Shown here piece after piece: positions 46,028-56,646 of a stretch of DNA of 64,000 bases (its first letter is position 1; each line of letters starts with the position of its first letter). Source of the DNA: Algiphilus aromaticivorans DG1253 (GTDB lineage: Bacteria; Pseudomonadota; Gammaproteobacteria; Nevskiales; Nevskiaceae); the NCBI RefSeq assembly GCF_000733765.1, contig NZ_JPOG01000001.1:1674001-1738000 (forward strand), read 5' to 3'. The translations under genes and the position numbers were made by a program. Under the pieces are notes generated by a model that was given only the letters and a program-made list of their open reading frames with translations, made no database searches and was not told the origin of the DNA.

Positions 46028-47709
46028 CAGGCGGCCTTGGCCTGCTGCGCCATGGCGCGGTTGAGGCCCGAGAGCACGGCCTTGAGCGAGGCGGTGACGA
46101 TATTCGGGTCGATGCCGACGCCGAAGATCGGCCCCTGATCGCCCACACGCAGATCGATATAGGTCGCCGCGCGCGCCTTGGCGCCCTCGCCGAGGGCGTG
46201 TTCGTGATAATCCATCACCGTAATCGGCACGCCCACGCGCTGGGACAGCGCCGCCACGAAAGCATCGATGGGCCCATTGCCGCGGCCCTCCAGCGTCACC
46301 GTTTCGCCGTCGATGCGAATCTCGCTGGTGAGATGCACTTCCTCAGAGCGCGAATCCTCGACGAAGTGATGGCCGACATAGGCGTAGGGCCGATCCGTGG
46401 TGATGAAGGTCTGCTCGAAGACCTGGTAGATATCCTTGGCCGTCAGCTCCTTGCCAGAGTCGTCGGTGACCTGCTTGACGACGCCGCTGAACTCGATCTG
46501 CAGGCGACGCGGCAGACGGATGCCGTACTCGGTCTCAAGCAGATAGCTGACCCCGCCCTTACCGGACTGCGAGTTGACGCGGATGACCGCCTCGTAGCTG
46601 CGCCCGAGATCGCGTGGATCGATGGGCAGATAGGGCATGTCCCAGACCTCGTCCTTGTCGCCACGCGCGGAAAGCGCCTTCTTGATGGCGTCCTGATGCG
46701 AACCGGAGAAGGAAGTGAAGACGAGCTCGCCGACATAGGGGTGCCTCGGCGGCACCGGCAACTGATTGCAGTGCTCGACGGTGGCGCGCACCTTGTCGAT
46801 GTCCGAGAAGTCGAGCCCCGGGTGCACGCCCTGCGTGTACATATTGAGCGCGAGGTTGACGATATCGACATTGCCCGTACGCTCGCCATTGCCAAAGAGG
46901 CAGCCCTCAATGCGGTCGGCGCCGGCCATCATCGCGAACTCGGCCGCGGCGATGCCGGTGCCGCGATCGTTGTGCGGATGCACCGAGAGCACCACCGAAT
47001 CGCGCCGGGCGATATGGCGGTGCGTCCACTCCACCATGTCCGCAAAGATGTTGGGCGTGGAATGTTCGACGGTGGCCGGCAGATTGATGATGCAGGGCTT
47101 GTCGGGCGTGGGTTCCCAGACGGCCGTCACCGCGTCGACGATACGACGCGCGAATTCGAGCTCGGTGCCCGAATACATTTCCGGCGAATACTGGAAGACC
47201 CAGTCCGTCTCGGGCATGGTCGCGGCGATATCGCGCAGCATCTGCGCGTGATGCTCGGCCAGCGCGACGACCTCGTCCTCGCCCATGTTGAAGACGACCT
47301 TGCGCATGATCGGCGCGGTGGCGTTGTAGACGTGCACGATGGCGCGCCGTGCGCCCTTGAGCGACTCGAAGGTGCGGCGGATCAGGTGCTCGCGCGCCTG
47401 GGTGAGCACCTGGATGGTGACGTCCGAAGGCACCCGATCCTCCTCGATGAGGCGACGGATGAAGTCGAAGTCGGTCTGCGAAGCCGAGGGAAAGCCGACC
47501 TCAATCTCCTTGAAGCCGATGGCAATCAGCGCGTCGAACATGCGCTGCTTGCGCTCCATGTCCATGGGCTCGATGAGCGCCTGATTGCCGTCGCGCAGGT
47601 CGACGCTCGCCCAGATGGGCGGCGCGCTGATGACGCTGTCACACCAGCGGCGATCGCTCAGTCCGACTGGCTCGAATCGGCGGTACTTGGTCTCGGGATG
47701 CTCGAGCAT
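46027..47709 (-). CDS. leuA: 2-isopropylmalate synthase (long LeuA form)
   Basis: LeuA condenses acetyl-CoA and 2-ketoisovalerate, the first committed step of leucine synthesis. The 560 residues (ATG at 47709, [14 protein letters not shown]) are the longer form (LeuA2) seen in Pseudomonas and actinobacteria, rather than the 523-residue E. coli type. The TIM-barrel has [12 protein letters not shown] near residue 45, and metal ligands in [14 protein letters not shown]. The C-terminal domain from about residue 430 is the leucine-sensing allosteric domain. It lies after pssA and ilvC on the same strand. A Leu-rich short ORF and hairpins in the 215-bp upstream region suggest attenuation by leucine supply. 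Confidence 0.95.
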   Translation of the reverse strand: MLEHPETKYRRFEPVGLSDRRWCDSVISAPPIWASVDLRDGNQALIEPMDMERKQRMFDALIAIGFKEIEVGFPSASQTDFDFIRRLIEEDRVPSDVTIQVLTQAREHLIRRTFESLKGARRAIVHVYNATAPIMRKVVFNMGEDEVVALAEHHAQMLRDIAATMPETDWVFQYSPEMYSGTELEFARRIVDAVTAVWEPTPDKPCIINLPATVEHSTPNIFADMVEWTHRHIARRDSVVLSVHPHNDRGTGIAAAEFAMMAGADRIEGCLFGNGERTGNVDIVNLALNMYTQGVHPGLDFSDIDKVRATVEHCNQLPVPPRHPYVGELVFTSFSGSHQDAIKKALSARGDKDEVWDMPYLPIDPRDLGRSYEAVIRVNSQSGKGGVSYLLETEYGIRLPRRLQIEFSGVVKQVTDDSGKELTAKDIYQVFEQTFITTDRPYAYVGHHFVEDSRSEEVHLTSEIRIDGETVTLEGRGNGPIDAFVAALSQRVGVPITVMDYHEHALGEGAKARAATYIDLRVGDQGPIFGVGIDPNIVTASLKAVLSGLNRAMAQQAKAA

Positions 47710-47830
47710 GGCTTGGCTCCATGACGTGACGGGCACGCGAAGGCCCTGTCATTGAAAACGGGAAAATTGGGGATTGCTTTGCGCGGATCAATGGCGGCCC
47801 CGCGCGGCCGTGCTTGCGTTCTTCTGCCCC

Positions 47831-47914
47831 TCAGGGCAGTCGAAGCGACAGGCGCAATAGTCCCGGCGCGGTAAACGCGGGCAGTCGGCGCAGCTTGTCG
47901 GCACGGCGTGTCAT
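47831..47914 (-). CDS. Candidate Leu-rich leader peptide of leuA
   Basis: An ATG 10 bp after the pssA stop opens a 27-codon ORF ending in TGA, 121 bp before the leuA start. Seven of 27 residues are Leu, clustered at the end (GLLRLSLRLP), where ribosome stalling would matter. The stop codon lies in a hairpin (CTGCCC, TGAG loop, GGGCAG; 47824-47839), and a second, weaker pairing is possible at 47781-47805 before a T-rich stretch. GGAG upstream is rather far from the ATG. It resembles a leu-operon attenuator, but this is an inference. Confidence 0.45.
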   Translation of the reverse strand: MTRRADKLRRLPAFTAPGLLRLSLRLP

Positions 47915-47924
47915 GTCTACAAGA

Positions 47925-48710
47925 TTACTCTCCGCCGCCGCCCTTGCCAAGCGGGCGCAGGCGTAGCCGCCTGCCGGCCAGCGCCGCCACGGGACCGGAT
48001 ATCGCATAGCCGAAGAAAAGCAGGAAAAGAATGCGCGGCGGATCCACCATGATCAGCGCCAGAGCGCCCACCACCGCCGCGAAGGAAACAAAGCGCACCC
48101 GCCCGGTCAGATTGATGGCCTTGAAGCTGGGATAGCGCACGCTGGAAACCATCAATGACGCAATGCCCAGCGTCAGCACCGCCGTCAACGGCAGCAGCGT
48201 CTCGCCGGACAAGCCCCACGAATGCGCGCTCCAGACGTAGAAAACCAGCACGGCCGCCGCCGCCGGCGACGGCAGGCCGAAGAAGTCACCCTTGCCGCCG
48301 GCAATATTGGTCAGAACGTTGAAGCGCGCCAGCCGCAACGCGGTACAAGCGACAAAGGCAAAGGCAATCACCCAACCCAGCTTGCCACCCAACCATTGAT
48401 AGTCGGCCAGATGCTGCAGCGAATAGGCGTAGACGAGCACGCCGGTGGCAACGCCGAAGGCCACCATGTCGCACAGGCTGTCGTACTCCTTGCCGAAGTC
48501 GCTGGCGGTGTTGGTCAGCCGCGCGATGCGCCCGTCCAGGGCGTCGGCCACCATCGCCACCAGAATGGCCAGCGCCGATTCCGAGTAGCGCCCGGACAGC
48601 GCCGCCACGATGGCGTAGAAGCCGCCGAAGAGGGTGGCGGTCGTGAAGAGATTGGGCAGCAGGTAGATGCCGCGGCGCGGCCGCTGCCGGGGGCGCGATT
48701 CGTCTTGCAT
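47925..48710 (-). CDS. pssA: CDP-diacylglycerol-serine O-phosphatidyltransferase
   Basis: PssA makes phosphatidylserine, the precursor of phosphatidylethanolamine, at the inner membrane. The 261 residues have the CDP-alcohol phosphotransferase motif DALDGRIARLTNTASDFGKEYDSLCD at about residues 56-81, with all Asp and the Gly/Arg in place. About seven hydrophobic helices follow the basic N-terminus. It is the integral-membrane (subclass II) PssA rather than the E. coli peripheral type. It sits between ilvC and leuA, as in many beta- and gammaproteobacteria. Confidence 0.94.
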   Translation of the reverse strand: MQDESRPRQRPRRGIYLLPNLFTTATLFGGFYAIVAALSGRYSESALAILVAMVADALDGRIARLTNTASDFGKEYDSLCDMVAFGVATGVLVYAYSLQHLADYQWLGGKLGWVIAFAFVACTALRLARFNVLTNIAGGKGDFFGLPSPAAAAVLVFYVWSAHSWGLSGETLLPLTAVLTLGIASLMVSSVRYPSFKAINLTGRVRFVSFAAVVGALALIMVDPPRILFLLFFGYAISGPVAALAGRRLRLRPLGKGGGGE

Positions 48711-48783
48711 CTACCTAGGATAACGGCCCGGCGTGCCCCCGTGCCGCGCAGCCAGCACGAAGCTCCCTTTGCCACAAGCAAGA

Positions 48784-48816
48784 ACGCCCCGGCACGGGGC
48801 TGCCGTACCGGGGCGT
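48784..48816 (-). terminator. Terminator after ilvC
   Basis: A perfect 9-bp stem (ACGCCCCGG and CCGGGGCGT, 15-nt loop) is followed on the minus strand by TCTTGCTTG. It lies 24 bp after the ilvC stop and would separate ilvHC from pssA-leuA. Confidence 0.7.
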
Positions 48817-48840
48817 CGCGGAGCGCGTGAAAGCACCCTT

Positions 48841-50440
<1,600 letters not shown>

Positions 50441-50465
50441 GGGCGCGCAACAATAGCCGCGATGC

Positions 50466-50483
50466 GCGCATTGTGCAATGCGC
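50466..50483. promoter_or_regulatory. Inverted repeat in the ilvH/ilvB divergent promoter region, candidate operator
   Basis: A perfect 8-bp inverted repeat with a TG spacer (GCGCATTG-TG-CAATGCGC) sits 26 bp upstream of ilvH and 95 bp upstream of ilvB. The position suits one regulator acting on both promoters. The regulator cannot be named. Confidence 0.5.
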
Positions 50484-50544
50484 AATCGCCCGTGCGTGCG
50501 CCTCGCGCGCGCGGCTGGGCGCGCGCGGAGTACCGGCAGCGTGC

Positions 50545-50550
50545 TATAAA
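50545..50550 (+). promoter_or_regulatory. Candidate -10 element for ilvB
   Basis: TATAAA lies 28 bp before the ilvB ATG in otherwise very GC-rich DNA. No convincing -35 box is seen at 16-18 bp upstream. Confidence 0.35.
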
Positions 50551-50578
50551 TAGCGGTTTCCTGGAGCCGAGTTTGACC

Positions 50579-52432
50579 ATGACCACCGCGCGCACCCCCG
50601 AGCATCCCCTGGCCGGCACGACCATGACGGGCGCCGACATGATCGTCCAGGTACTGGCCGACGAGGGTGTGGACGTGGTCTTCGGCTACTCCGGCGGCGC
50701 CATCCTGCCAACCTACGACGCCATCTTCCGCTACAACGCCGACCAGGCCGACCGCGCCGAGCCGGTTGCCGGGCGCAGCGAGGCCATGCCCTTGATCGTG
50801 CCCGCCAACGAGCAGGGCGCCGGCTTCATGGCCGCCGGCTACGCCCGCGCCTCCGGCAAGGTCGGCGTGGCGGTGGTCACCTCCGGCCCCGGTGCGACCA
50901 ACTGCGTAACGCCGGTGCGCGACTGCATGGCCGATTCCGTGCCCATCGTCGTCATCTGCGGCCAAGTGCCCACGGCCGCGGTCGGCACCGATGCCTTCCA
51001 GGAGGCGCCGGTCTCCAACATCATGGGCGCCTGCGCCAAGCATGTCTTCCTGGTCACCGATCCGTCGCGGCTGGAAGCCACCGTGCGCACGGCATTCGAG
51101 ATCGCGCGCACCGGCCGGCCCGGCCCCGTCGTCGTCGACATCCCCAAGGACGTGCAGAACTGGGAAGGCCCCTTCCTCGGACAGGGCACGCTGGGCATTC
51201 CCGGCTATCGCGCGCGCCAGCAGCAGATCGACAGCAACCTGCTCTCCGAAACCGCGGCGGAGAGCTTCTTCGAGCAGCTCGCGCAGGCGCAGCGGCCTCT
51301 GATCTACGCCGGCGGCGGCGTCATCAATGGTGGCGCCGCCGAACAGCTGCGCGCCTTCGCCGACGCTTACGGCATTCCGGTGGTGACCACGCTGATGGGC
51401 ATCGGCGCCTACGACACCACCCAGCCGCTGTCGCTGCACATGCTGGGCATGCACGGCACGGCCTTTGCCAACTACGCCGTCGAGGACGCCGACTTCCTGT
51501 TCGCCGTCGGCGCGCGATTCGACGACCGCGTCGCGGCCGTGCCGGAGCGCTTCGCGCGCAACGCAAAGTGCATCGCGCATCTGGATATCGACCACTCGGA
51601 GATCCACAAGGTCAAGCGCGTCAACTGGCATCACGTCGGGCGCATGGACCAGGCGTTGGAGACATTGACGGAGCACGGCCGCAGCACCGGCTTCGCGCCC
51701 GACTACAGCCAGTGGCACGAGCATCTTGCGGGGCTCAAGACGACCTACGCCATGAACTACGACCGCAAGGCCGAGCTCATCCAGCCCTACGCGGTGATCG
51801 AGGCCATCAACCGGCACACCAAGGGCAATGCGGTCATCGCCACCGGCGTCGGCCAGCACCAGATGTGGGCCGCGCAATACTTCGACTTCCGCGAGCCGCG
51901 CCTGTGGCTGACTTCCGGCTCGATGGGCACGATGGGCTTCGGCCTGCCGGCCGCGGTGGGTGCGGCCTTCGCACGGCCGGGGCGCGCGGTTATCGATATC
52001 GACGGCGACGCCTCCATCCGCATGAACCTGGGCGAGATGGAGACCGTCACGACCTACGATCTGCCCGTGAAGATCATCGTGCTCAACAACTGCGGCGACG
52101 GCATGGTGCGGCAGTGGCAGAAGCTCTTCTTCAAGGGTCGCTTCTCGGCGTCGGACAAGTCGCTGCACAAGAAGGATTTCGTCAAGGCGGCGGAGGCCGA
52201 CGGCTACGAATTCGCCCGGCGACTTGAGGATCCGGCCGAGATCGAGTCGGTGGTAGCCGACTTCCTCGGTCACGACGGTCCGGCCTTCCTCGAAGTCATG
52301 ATCGATCCGGATGCTGGCGTCTACCCGATGGTCGGACCCGGCATGAGCTACGACCAGATGATCACTGGCGACTGGATCAACGCCCGTGACAACGACACGC
52401 GGGATGAGGTCGACAAGTCCGAGATGTTCTAG
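50579..52432 (+). CDS. ilvB: Acetolactate synthase catalytic subunit (variant type)
   Basis: This TPP/FAD enzyme makes acetolactate for valine, leucine and isoleucine. The ATG at 50579 gives 617 residues, about 40 longer than E. coli IlvI. The catalytic Glu is in VPANEQGAGFMAAGYARASG; most ALS have His before this Glu, here Asn. An insertion of roughly 14 residues precedes it (FRYNADQADRAEPVAGRSEA). TPP binding is seen as DIDGDASIRMN, followed by VLNNCGDGMVRQWQKLFF, the ALS C-terminal signature. The gene is divergent from ilvH-ilvC. Both features set it apart from the usual gammaproteobacterial ilvBHC arrangement and hint at acquisition or rearrangement. A biosynthetic role is supported by the adjacent ilvH. 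Confidence 0.92.
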   Translation: MTTARTPEHPLAGTTMTGADMIVQVLADEGVDVVFGYSGGAILPTYDAIFRYNADQADRAEPVAGRSEAMPLIVPANEQGAGFMAAGYARASGKVGVAVVTSGPGATNCVTPVRDCMADSVPIVVICGQVPTAAVGTDAFQEAPVSNIMGACAKHVFLVTDPSRLEATVRTAFEIARTGRPGPVVVDIPKDVQNWEGPFLGQGTLGIPGYRARQQQIDSNLLSETAAESFFEQLAQAQRPLIYAGGGVINGGAAEQLRAFADAYGIPVVTTLMGIGAYDTTQPLSLHMLGMHGTAFANYAVEDADFLFAVGARFDDRVAAVPERFARNAKCIAHLDIDHSEIHKVKRVNWHHVGRMDQALETLTEHGRSTGFAPDYSQWHEHLAGLKTTYAMNYDRKAELIQPYAVIEAINRHTKGNAVIATGVGQHQMWAAQYFDFREPRLWLTSGSMGTMGFGLPAAVGAAFARPGRAVIDIDGDASIRMNLGEMETVTTYDLPVKIIVLNNCGDGMVRQWQKLFFKGRFSASDKSLHKKDFVKAAEADGYEFARRLEDPAEIESVVADFLGHDGPAFLEVMIDPDAGVYPMVGPGMSYDQMITGDWINARDNDTRDEVDKSEMF

Positions 52433-52457
52433 GCGGCCCGCAGCCGGGTAACAGGGC

Positions 52458-53525
52458 ATGAGCGCCGAAATCGCCGCCAGCCAGGAGGGCGACACGCTGC
52501 GGCTGTCGCTCTCCGGCCGCTGGAGGCTCGGCGAGTCCCCTGCCACGCGCCAGCCGCTGGCTCAGCTCGATGCCTGCCGCCAGCTGGAGCTGTGCGTCGC
52601 CGAAGACACCGATTGGGATTCCTCCCTGCCCGCCTTCGTGCTGGCGCTGCAGCGCGCCGCCGTTTGCCGTGACGTCGCCACCGAGATTACCGGGCCGCAA
52701 CGCTTGCACGACTTGCTGGCGCTGGCCGGCGAGGCCCCGCCCGCGAGTGATGAGTCAGCCACGCGCGGGGCGTGGCATATCCCGGATCCGCGACCGGCAC
52801 TGCGCTTCATCGGCGCATTGCTGCTGGCGCTGCGGCCGAGGACCCGTGCCCTGCCCCAGGCACGCGAGCTGCTTCGCGTGGCGCGGCAATGCAGCGCACA
52901 GAGCCTGCCCATCGTGCTGCTGGTGAACTTCCTGGTCGGCGGCATCCTCGCCTTCATCGGTGCGGTGCAGCTGCGCACCTTCGGTGCCGAGATCTACGTT
53001 GCCGACATGGTGGCCATCGCCACCACGCGCGAGATGGCGGCGCTGATCACGGCCGTAGTGCTGTCGGGCCGCCTGGCCGCGGCCTTTGCCGCCGAGATCG
53101 CCACCATGCAGAGCAACGAGGAAATCGATGCGCTGCGCACCGCCGGCGTCGACCCCATGCGCTATCTCGTCGTGCCACGCGTTATCGCACTGACGGCGGC
53201 CATGCCGATACTCTTCGTGGCGGCCTGCGTCGCAGCTCTGGCGGGCGGTCTAACGGTGTCCTATCTGATGCTGGAGATTCCGGCATCGGCCTATCTGCTG
53301 CAGACCAGTGCAGCGGTGGACGTCAACCAGCCGCTGATCGGCCTCTTCAAGGCGCTGGGCTTCGCCGTCTTCCTCGGCGCCACCGGCTGCTACCACGGCC
53401 TGAACGCGGCGCGCACGGCCGCCGCCGTCGGCGATGCCACGACGCGGGCAGTAGTGGGCAGCATCGTCGGCATCATCTGCATCGACGCGGTCTTCGCGGT
53501 GATCTGCAATGCATTGGGAATCTGA
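52458..53525 (+). CDS. MCE-system ABC permease with N-terminal STAS-like domain
   Basis: The 355-residue protein begins with a STAS-like cytoplasmic region (about 1-100; LRLSLSGRWRLGES) and continues with a MlaE/YrbE permease domain of about five helices (about 125-355). The permease segments include IVLLVNFLVGGILAFIGAVQL, EMAALITAVVLSGRLAAAFAAEIATM and NEEIDALRTAGVDPMRYLVVPRV. Such permeases move lipids between the membranes with an ABC ATPase and an MCE protein. It starts 25 bp after ilvB but begins a different functional unit. Its end overlaps the ATPase gene by 17 bp. Confidence 0.92.
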   Translation: MSAEIAASQEGDTLRLSLSGRWRLGESPATRQPLAQLDACRQLELCVAEDTDWDSSLPAFVLALQRAAVCRDVATEITGPQRLHDLLALAGEAPPASDESATRGAWHIPDPRPALRFIGALLLALRPRTRALPQARELLRVARQCSAQSLPIVLLVNFLVGGILAFIGAVQLRTFGAEIYVADMVAIATTREMAALITAVVLSGRLAAAFAAEIATMQSNEEIDALRTAGVDPMRYLVVPRVIALTAAMPILFVAACVAALAGGLTVSYLMLEIPASAYLLQTSAAVDVNQPLIGLFKALGFAVFLGATGCYHGLNAARTAAAVGDATTRAVVGSIVGIICIDAVFAVICNALGI

Positions 53526-54273
53526 GGCCGCGCCGGCCGATCCGATCCTGCGCGTCGAGGGCCTGACCATGGCCTTCGGCGACACGGTCGTTCAGCGCAA
53601 CATCGATTTCGCCGTGCCACGGGGCCAGGTCTTCGCGATCATCGGCGGCAGCGGCTGCGGCAAGTCGACGCTGCTGCGCCATCTGGTCGGACTCGAGGAG
53701 CCTGCTGCCGGCAGCATTCACCGGATGGGCAGCGCCGGGGCGTCGCCGCGCGCCGGCGTCATGTTCCAACATGGCGCGCTGTGGTCCTCGATGACCCTGG
53801 CCCAGAATATCGAGGCAGCGCTGGCCTTCGACAAGCGCATGGAAGCCGACGCCGCGCGCGAGCTGGCGCGCTACAAGCTGGCGCTGGTGGGTCTGGAGGC
53901 GCATGCCGACTACTTCCCCGCCGCCATCAGCGGCGGCATGCGCAAGCGCGCCGCCATCGCCCGCGCGCTGGCGCTGGACCCGGAACTGCTCTATCTCGAC
54001 GAGCCGTCCGCCGGTCTCGACCCGCTATCCGCGGAAAGCCTGGACGCCCTACTGCTGCAGTTGCGTGCGACACTGGGAACAACCATCGTCATCGTCACGC
54101 ATGAACTGCACAGCATCCACGCCATCGTCGATCAGGCGCTGTACCTCGACGCCGACCGGCACGAGCCGGCCGCCCTCGGCAGCCCGCGCTGGCTATCCGG
54201 GCGCTGTCCGGACGACACGGTACGCCGCTTCATGAACCGCGGTGCCGACACTCCGAGGCAGGAGCGCGCCTGA
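53509..54273 (+). CDS. MCE-system ABC transporter ATPase
   Basis: The 254-residue cytoplasmic ATPase has Walker A IGGSGCGKST near residue 46, the ABC signature ISGGMRKRAAIARAL near residue 144 and Walker B LLYLDEPSAGLDPL, followed by the switch His in VTHELHSI. It is of the MlaF type. The ATG lies within the permease gene and the stop overlaps the MCE gene (TGATG), so permease, ATPase and MCE protein are made in step. Lipid transport is inferred from the family; direction and lipid are not readable. Confidence 0.93.
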   Translation: MHWESEAAPADPILRVEGLTMAFGDTVVQRNIDFAVPRGQVFAIIGGSGCGKSTLLRHLVGLEEPAAGSIHRMGSAGASPRAGVMFQHGALWSSMTLAQNIEAALAFDKRMEADAARELARYKLALVGLEAHADYFPAAISGGMRKRAAIARALALDPELLYLDEPSAGLDPLSAESLDALLLQLRATLGTTIVIVTHELHSIHAIVDQALYLDADRHEPAALGSPRWLSGRCPDDTVRRFMNRGADTPRQERA

Positions 54274-55241
54274 TGCAGGCCGACAACGCCCGCAACGCGC
54301 TAACGGTCGGCCTTTTCTTCGTGGCCGGTCTGGTCGTGCTCGCCCTGCTGCTCAGCTTCTTCGGCGAAGGCAGCTTCTTCCGCAGCAAGCAGCGCGCCGT
54401 CGCACACTTCGAGGGCTCGCTCTCCGGGCTGAACGTGGGTGCGCCGGTGACGTTCCGCGGGGTCAAGGTCGGTCGCGTCGAGGCCATCGAGCTGCGCATC
54501 GACGCCGAGGACGCCAGCGCCCGCATTCCGGTCTACCTCAGCCTCAACCCCGACGCCGCGCAATGGAACGGCGACAAGGGGCTCGACATCCAGCGCCTGG
54601 TGGCGCGCGGACTGCGCGCCCAGCTCGCGTCACAGAGCTTCGTCACCGGTCAGCTGTACATCGAGCTGGACTTCCACCGCGACGCGCCGCCGCGCCGCGC
54701 GATCACCGCCTCGCAGGGAACGCATCCCGAGATTCCGACGCTGCCGTCGGAGACCGCACAGGTCATCGACTTCTTCAAGGAACTGCCGATGCAGGAGTTG
54801 GTCGACGCGCTGCGCAACACGCTGACGCGCATCGACCGCATGACCGCCAGCATTGAGGCGCAGTTCGAGCCCATGAGCCGCAACGTCGCCCAGTCGCTGC
54901 AGACGCTGAATACCACCATCCCACAGCTGCGCGACGATTTCTCGGCCATGCGCGCCAGCATCGAGAAGGTCGCCGACCGCGCCGATGCCACCCTGCTGAC
55001 CGTCAACGGCGAAGCCGCACGCATGGGCGACGAGGTGACGGAGCTCACCACCGAGATGCAGGCGGCAGCCGCATCGCTCCACCGCATCAGTACGGAAATC
55101 GAAGGGCTGCTGGCCAGCGATGCGCCGGCCCGGCGCGATCTCGAAACGATGCTTCGCGATCTCGCCCGCAGCGCGCGTGCCCTGCGCGATTTCAGCGAAA
55201 GCATTGAGGAACGCCCCGACCGCCTGCTCTTCGGACCATGA
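54273..55241 (+). CDS. MCE-domain periplasmic lipid-transfer protein (MlaD-like)
   Basis: The 322-residue protein has one N-terminal membrane anchor (about residues 10-30) and one MCE domain (about 38-120; VAHFEGSLSGLNVGAPVTFRGVKVGRV). A long helical C-terminal region with heptad-like spacing (about 165-305; LVDALRNTLTRIDRMTASIEAQFEPM) follows. MCE proteins form hexameric rings or tubes that shield lipid tails in the periplasm. This one has a single MCE domain with an extended coiled tail, unlike the short MlaD and the multi-domain PqiB/LetB. The stop overlaps the lipoprotein gene (ATGA). Confidence 0.92.
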   Translation: MQADNARNALTVGLFFVAGLVVLALLLSFFGEGSFFRSKQRAVAHFEGSLSGLNVGAPVTFRGVKVGRVEAIELRIDAEDASARIPVYLSLNPDAAQWNGDKGLDIQRLVARGLRAQLASQSFVTGQLYIELDFHRDAPPRRAITASQGTHPEIPTLPSETAQVIDFFKELPMQELVDALRNTLTRIDRMTASIEAQFEPMSRNVAQSLQTLNTTIPQLRDDFSAMRASIEKVADRADATLLTVNGEAARMGDEVTELTTEMQAAAASLHRISTEIEGLLASDAPARRDLETMLRDLARSARALRDFSESIEERPDRLLFGP

Positions 55242-55765
55242 CCAAGCCAAGCCCCTCCCTGCTCTCCGCGCTTGCCGGCGCACTGCTGCTCGCCGCCTGC
55301 GGCAGCACCCCGGACCGGCGCGCGCTCTATCTGCCGCCGCCCGAGCGCGTCGGCGAGCGCCCGGCGCCAATGGTGCGCGTCGATCTCCCGAGTCACGTCA
55401 ACCATCGCAGCCTCCGCGTGCGCGCGACCGACCAGCGCCTGCGCCCGTTGCGGGACGAGGCCTGGGCCGAGTCACCGGCAGAGGGGTTCGAGCGCCTGCT
55501 CGCCGAGCAGCTTGCCGCGCGCGCTGCGCTGCCGGTAGCGAGCCGTGTCGAGGTCCGGCTTTCGCGCTTCGAACGCGAGGCCGACGGCGTTTTCCGCGCC
55601 ATCGGCCACTGGCGCCTGCGCGACGGTGGCACCACGCTGCAATCCGGCGGCATTCACTTCGAGCGCCGCGTCGATACCGCCGACGGCGCTGCCCTGGTCG
55701 CGGCGATGAGCGCCGCCGTAGCCGCCACGGCAGATGCCATCATCGCGGCGACGGCCTCCGACTAA
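55238..55765 (+). CDS. MCE-system auxiliary lipoprotein (PqiC/ABC_trans_aux type)
   Basis: The 175-residue lipoprotein has lipobox LLLAAC (Cys about residue 21), after which the mature part resembles PqiC-type proteins: YLPPPERVG, then VRVDLPSHVNHRSLRVRATDQRLRPLRDEAWAES, and SRVEVRLSRFEREADGVF. It is the last gene of the four-gene MCE operon and is likely attached to the outer membrane, where it would help the MCE tube dock. Sequence similarity in this family is low, so the assignment relies partly on context. Confidence 0.82.
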   Translation: MTKPSPSLLSALAGALLLAACGSTPDRRALYLPPPERVGERPAPMVRVDLPSHVNHRSLRVRATDQRLRPLRDEAWAESPAEGFERLLAEQLAARAALPVASRVEVRLSRFEREADGVFRAIGHWRLRDGGTTLQSGGIHFERRVDTADGAALVAAMSAAVAATADAIIAATASD

Positions 55766-55814
55766 GCCAGTCCAGTATTCTCTGCCACCCACTGATCCAC
55801 GGAACTCCCGATTC

Positions 55815-56585
55815 ATGAACACAACCGTAGTGCAGAAGGCGGAGGGCGGCATCCTCGAGGTGCAGCTCAACCGGCCCGAGAAGAAGAACGCGCTGACCAC
55901 CGAGATGTACACGCTGCTCGCCGAGGCCGTCGACCGTGCCTCCGAAGACGCGGCGATCCGCTGCCTGCTCTTCACCGGCAGCCATGGCAGCTTCTGCAGC
56001 GGTAACGACATCGGCGATTTCCTGGAGAATCCGGCTTCCGGCGAGGATCATCCGGTCGCCCGCTTCATGCGCGCCCTCGCCGACTTCAGCAAGCCGGCAG
56101 TCGCTGCGGTGCAGGGGCCGGCCGTAGGCATCGGCTCGACGCTGCTGCTGCACTGCGATCTCGTTTACGCCGGGCGCTCGGCACGCTTCGCCATGCCCTT
56201 CGTCAACCTGGGCATCTGCCCCGAATTTGCCTCCAGCTACATCCTGCCGCGGCTGGTGGGTTACCCGCGTGCTGCCGAGATCCTCTTGCTGGGCGAGCCC
56301 TTCGACGCCGAGCACGCCGCGAACTGTCAGCTTGTCAACGCCGTGCTCGAGGACGACGCCGTCGAGGCAAAGGCCCGCGAGATGGCAGCCAAGCTGGCCG
56401 CCAAGCCGCCAAAGGCGCTGCGCACGACCAAGGAACTGATGCGCCGCTGGACGCACGAAACCGCTCAACGCGCCATCCGCGAGGAAGCCGAAATCTTCAT
56501 GGCGATGCTGCACGAGCCCGAAGCCAAGGAAGCCTTCACGGCCTTCGTGGAGAAGCGCAAGCCCGACTTCTCGAGTTTCAGCTGA
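55815..56585 (+). CDS. Enoyl-CoA hydratase/isomerase family protein
   Basis: This 256-residue crotonase-fold enzyme starts at the ATG at 55815 (MNTTVVQKAEGGIL); an earlier in-frame start would overlap the lipoprotein. The fold markers are RPEKKNALTTEMY, GSHGSFCSGNDIGDFLE (oxyanion hole) and VQGPAVGIGSTLLLHCDLVYA. The usual catalytic Glu pair of crotonase is not clearly placed: the region after LGICPEFASSYILPR has only one candidate Glu, which is more like isomerases of the PaaG/ECI class. It probably acts on unsaturated acyl-CoA; a TetR regulator and fadBA lie next door. The substrate is unknown. Confidence 0.85.
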   Translation: MNTTVVQKAEGGILEVQLNRPEKKNALTTEMYTLLAEAVDRASEDAAIRCLLFTGSHGSFCSGNDIGDFLENPASGEDHPVARFMRALADFSKPAVAAVQGPAVGIGSTLLLHCDLVYAGRSARFAMPFVNLGICPEFASSYILPRLVGYPRAAEILLLGEPFDAEHAANCQLVNAVLEDDAVEAKAREMAAKLAAKPPKALRTTKELMRRWTHETAQRAIREEAEIFMAMLHEPEAKEAFTAFVEKRKPDFSSFS

Positions 56586-56646
56586 CGGCCGGCTGCATGC
56601 CCGCTTTGTTGCCAGCGTCGCACCGTACCGGGGGAACGGGCCACTC

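Noticed and set aside
45889-47724. Plus-strand ORF of 611 codons opposite leuA
   Set aside because: It is an antisense shadow of leuA and the glycosylase gene, without a family signature.
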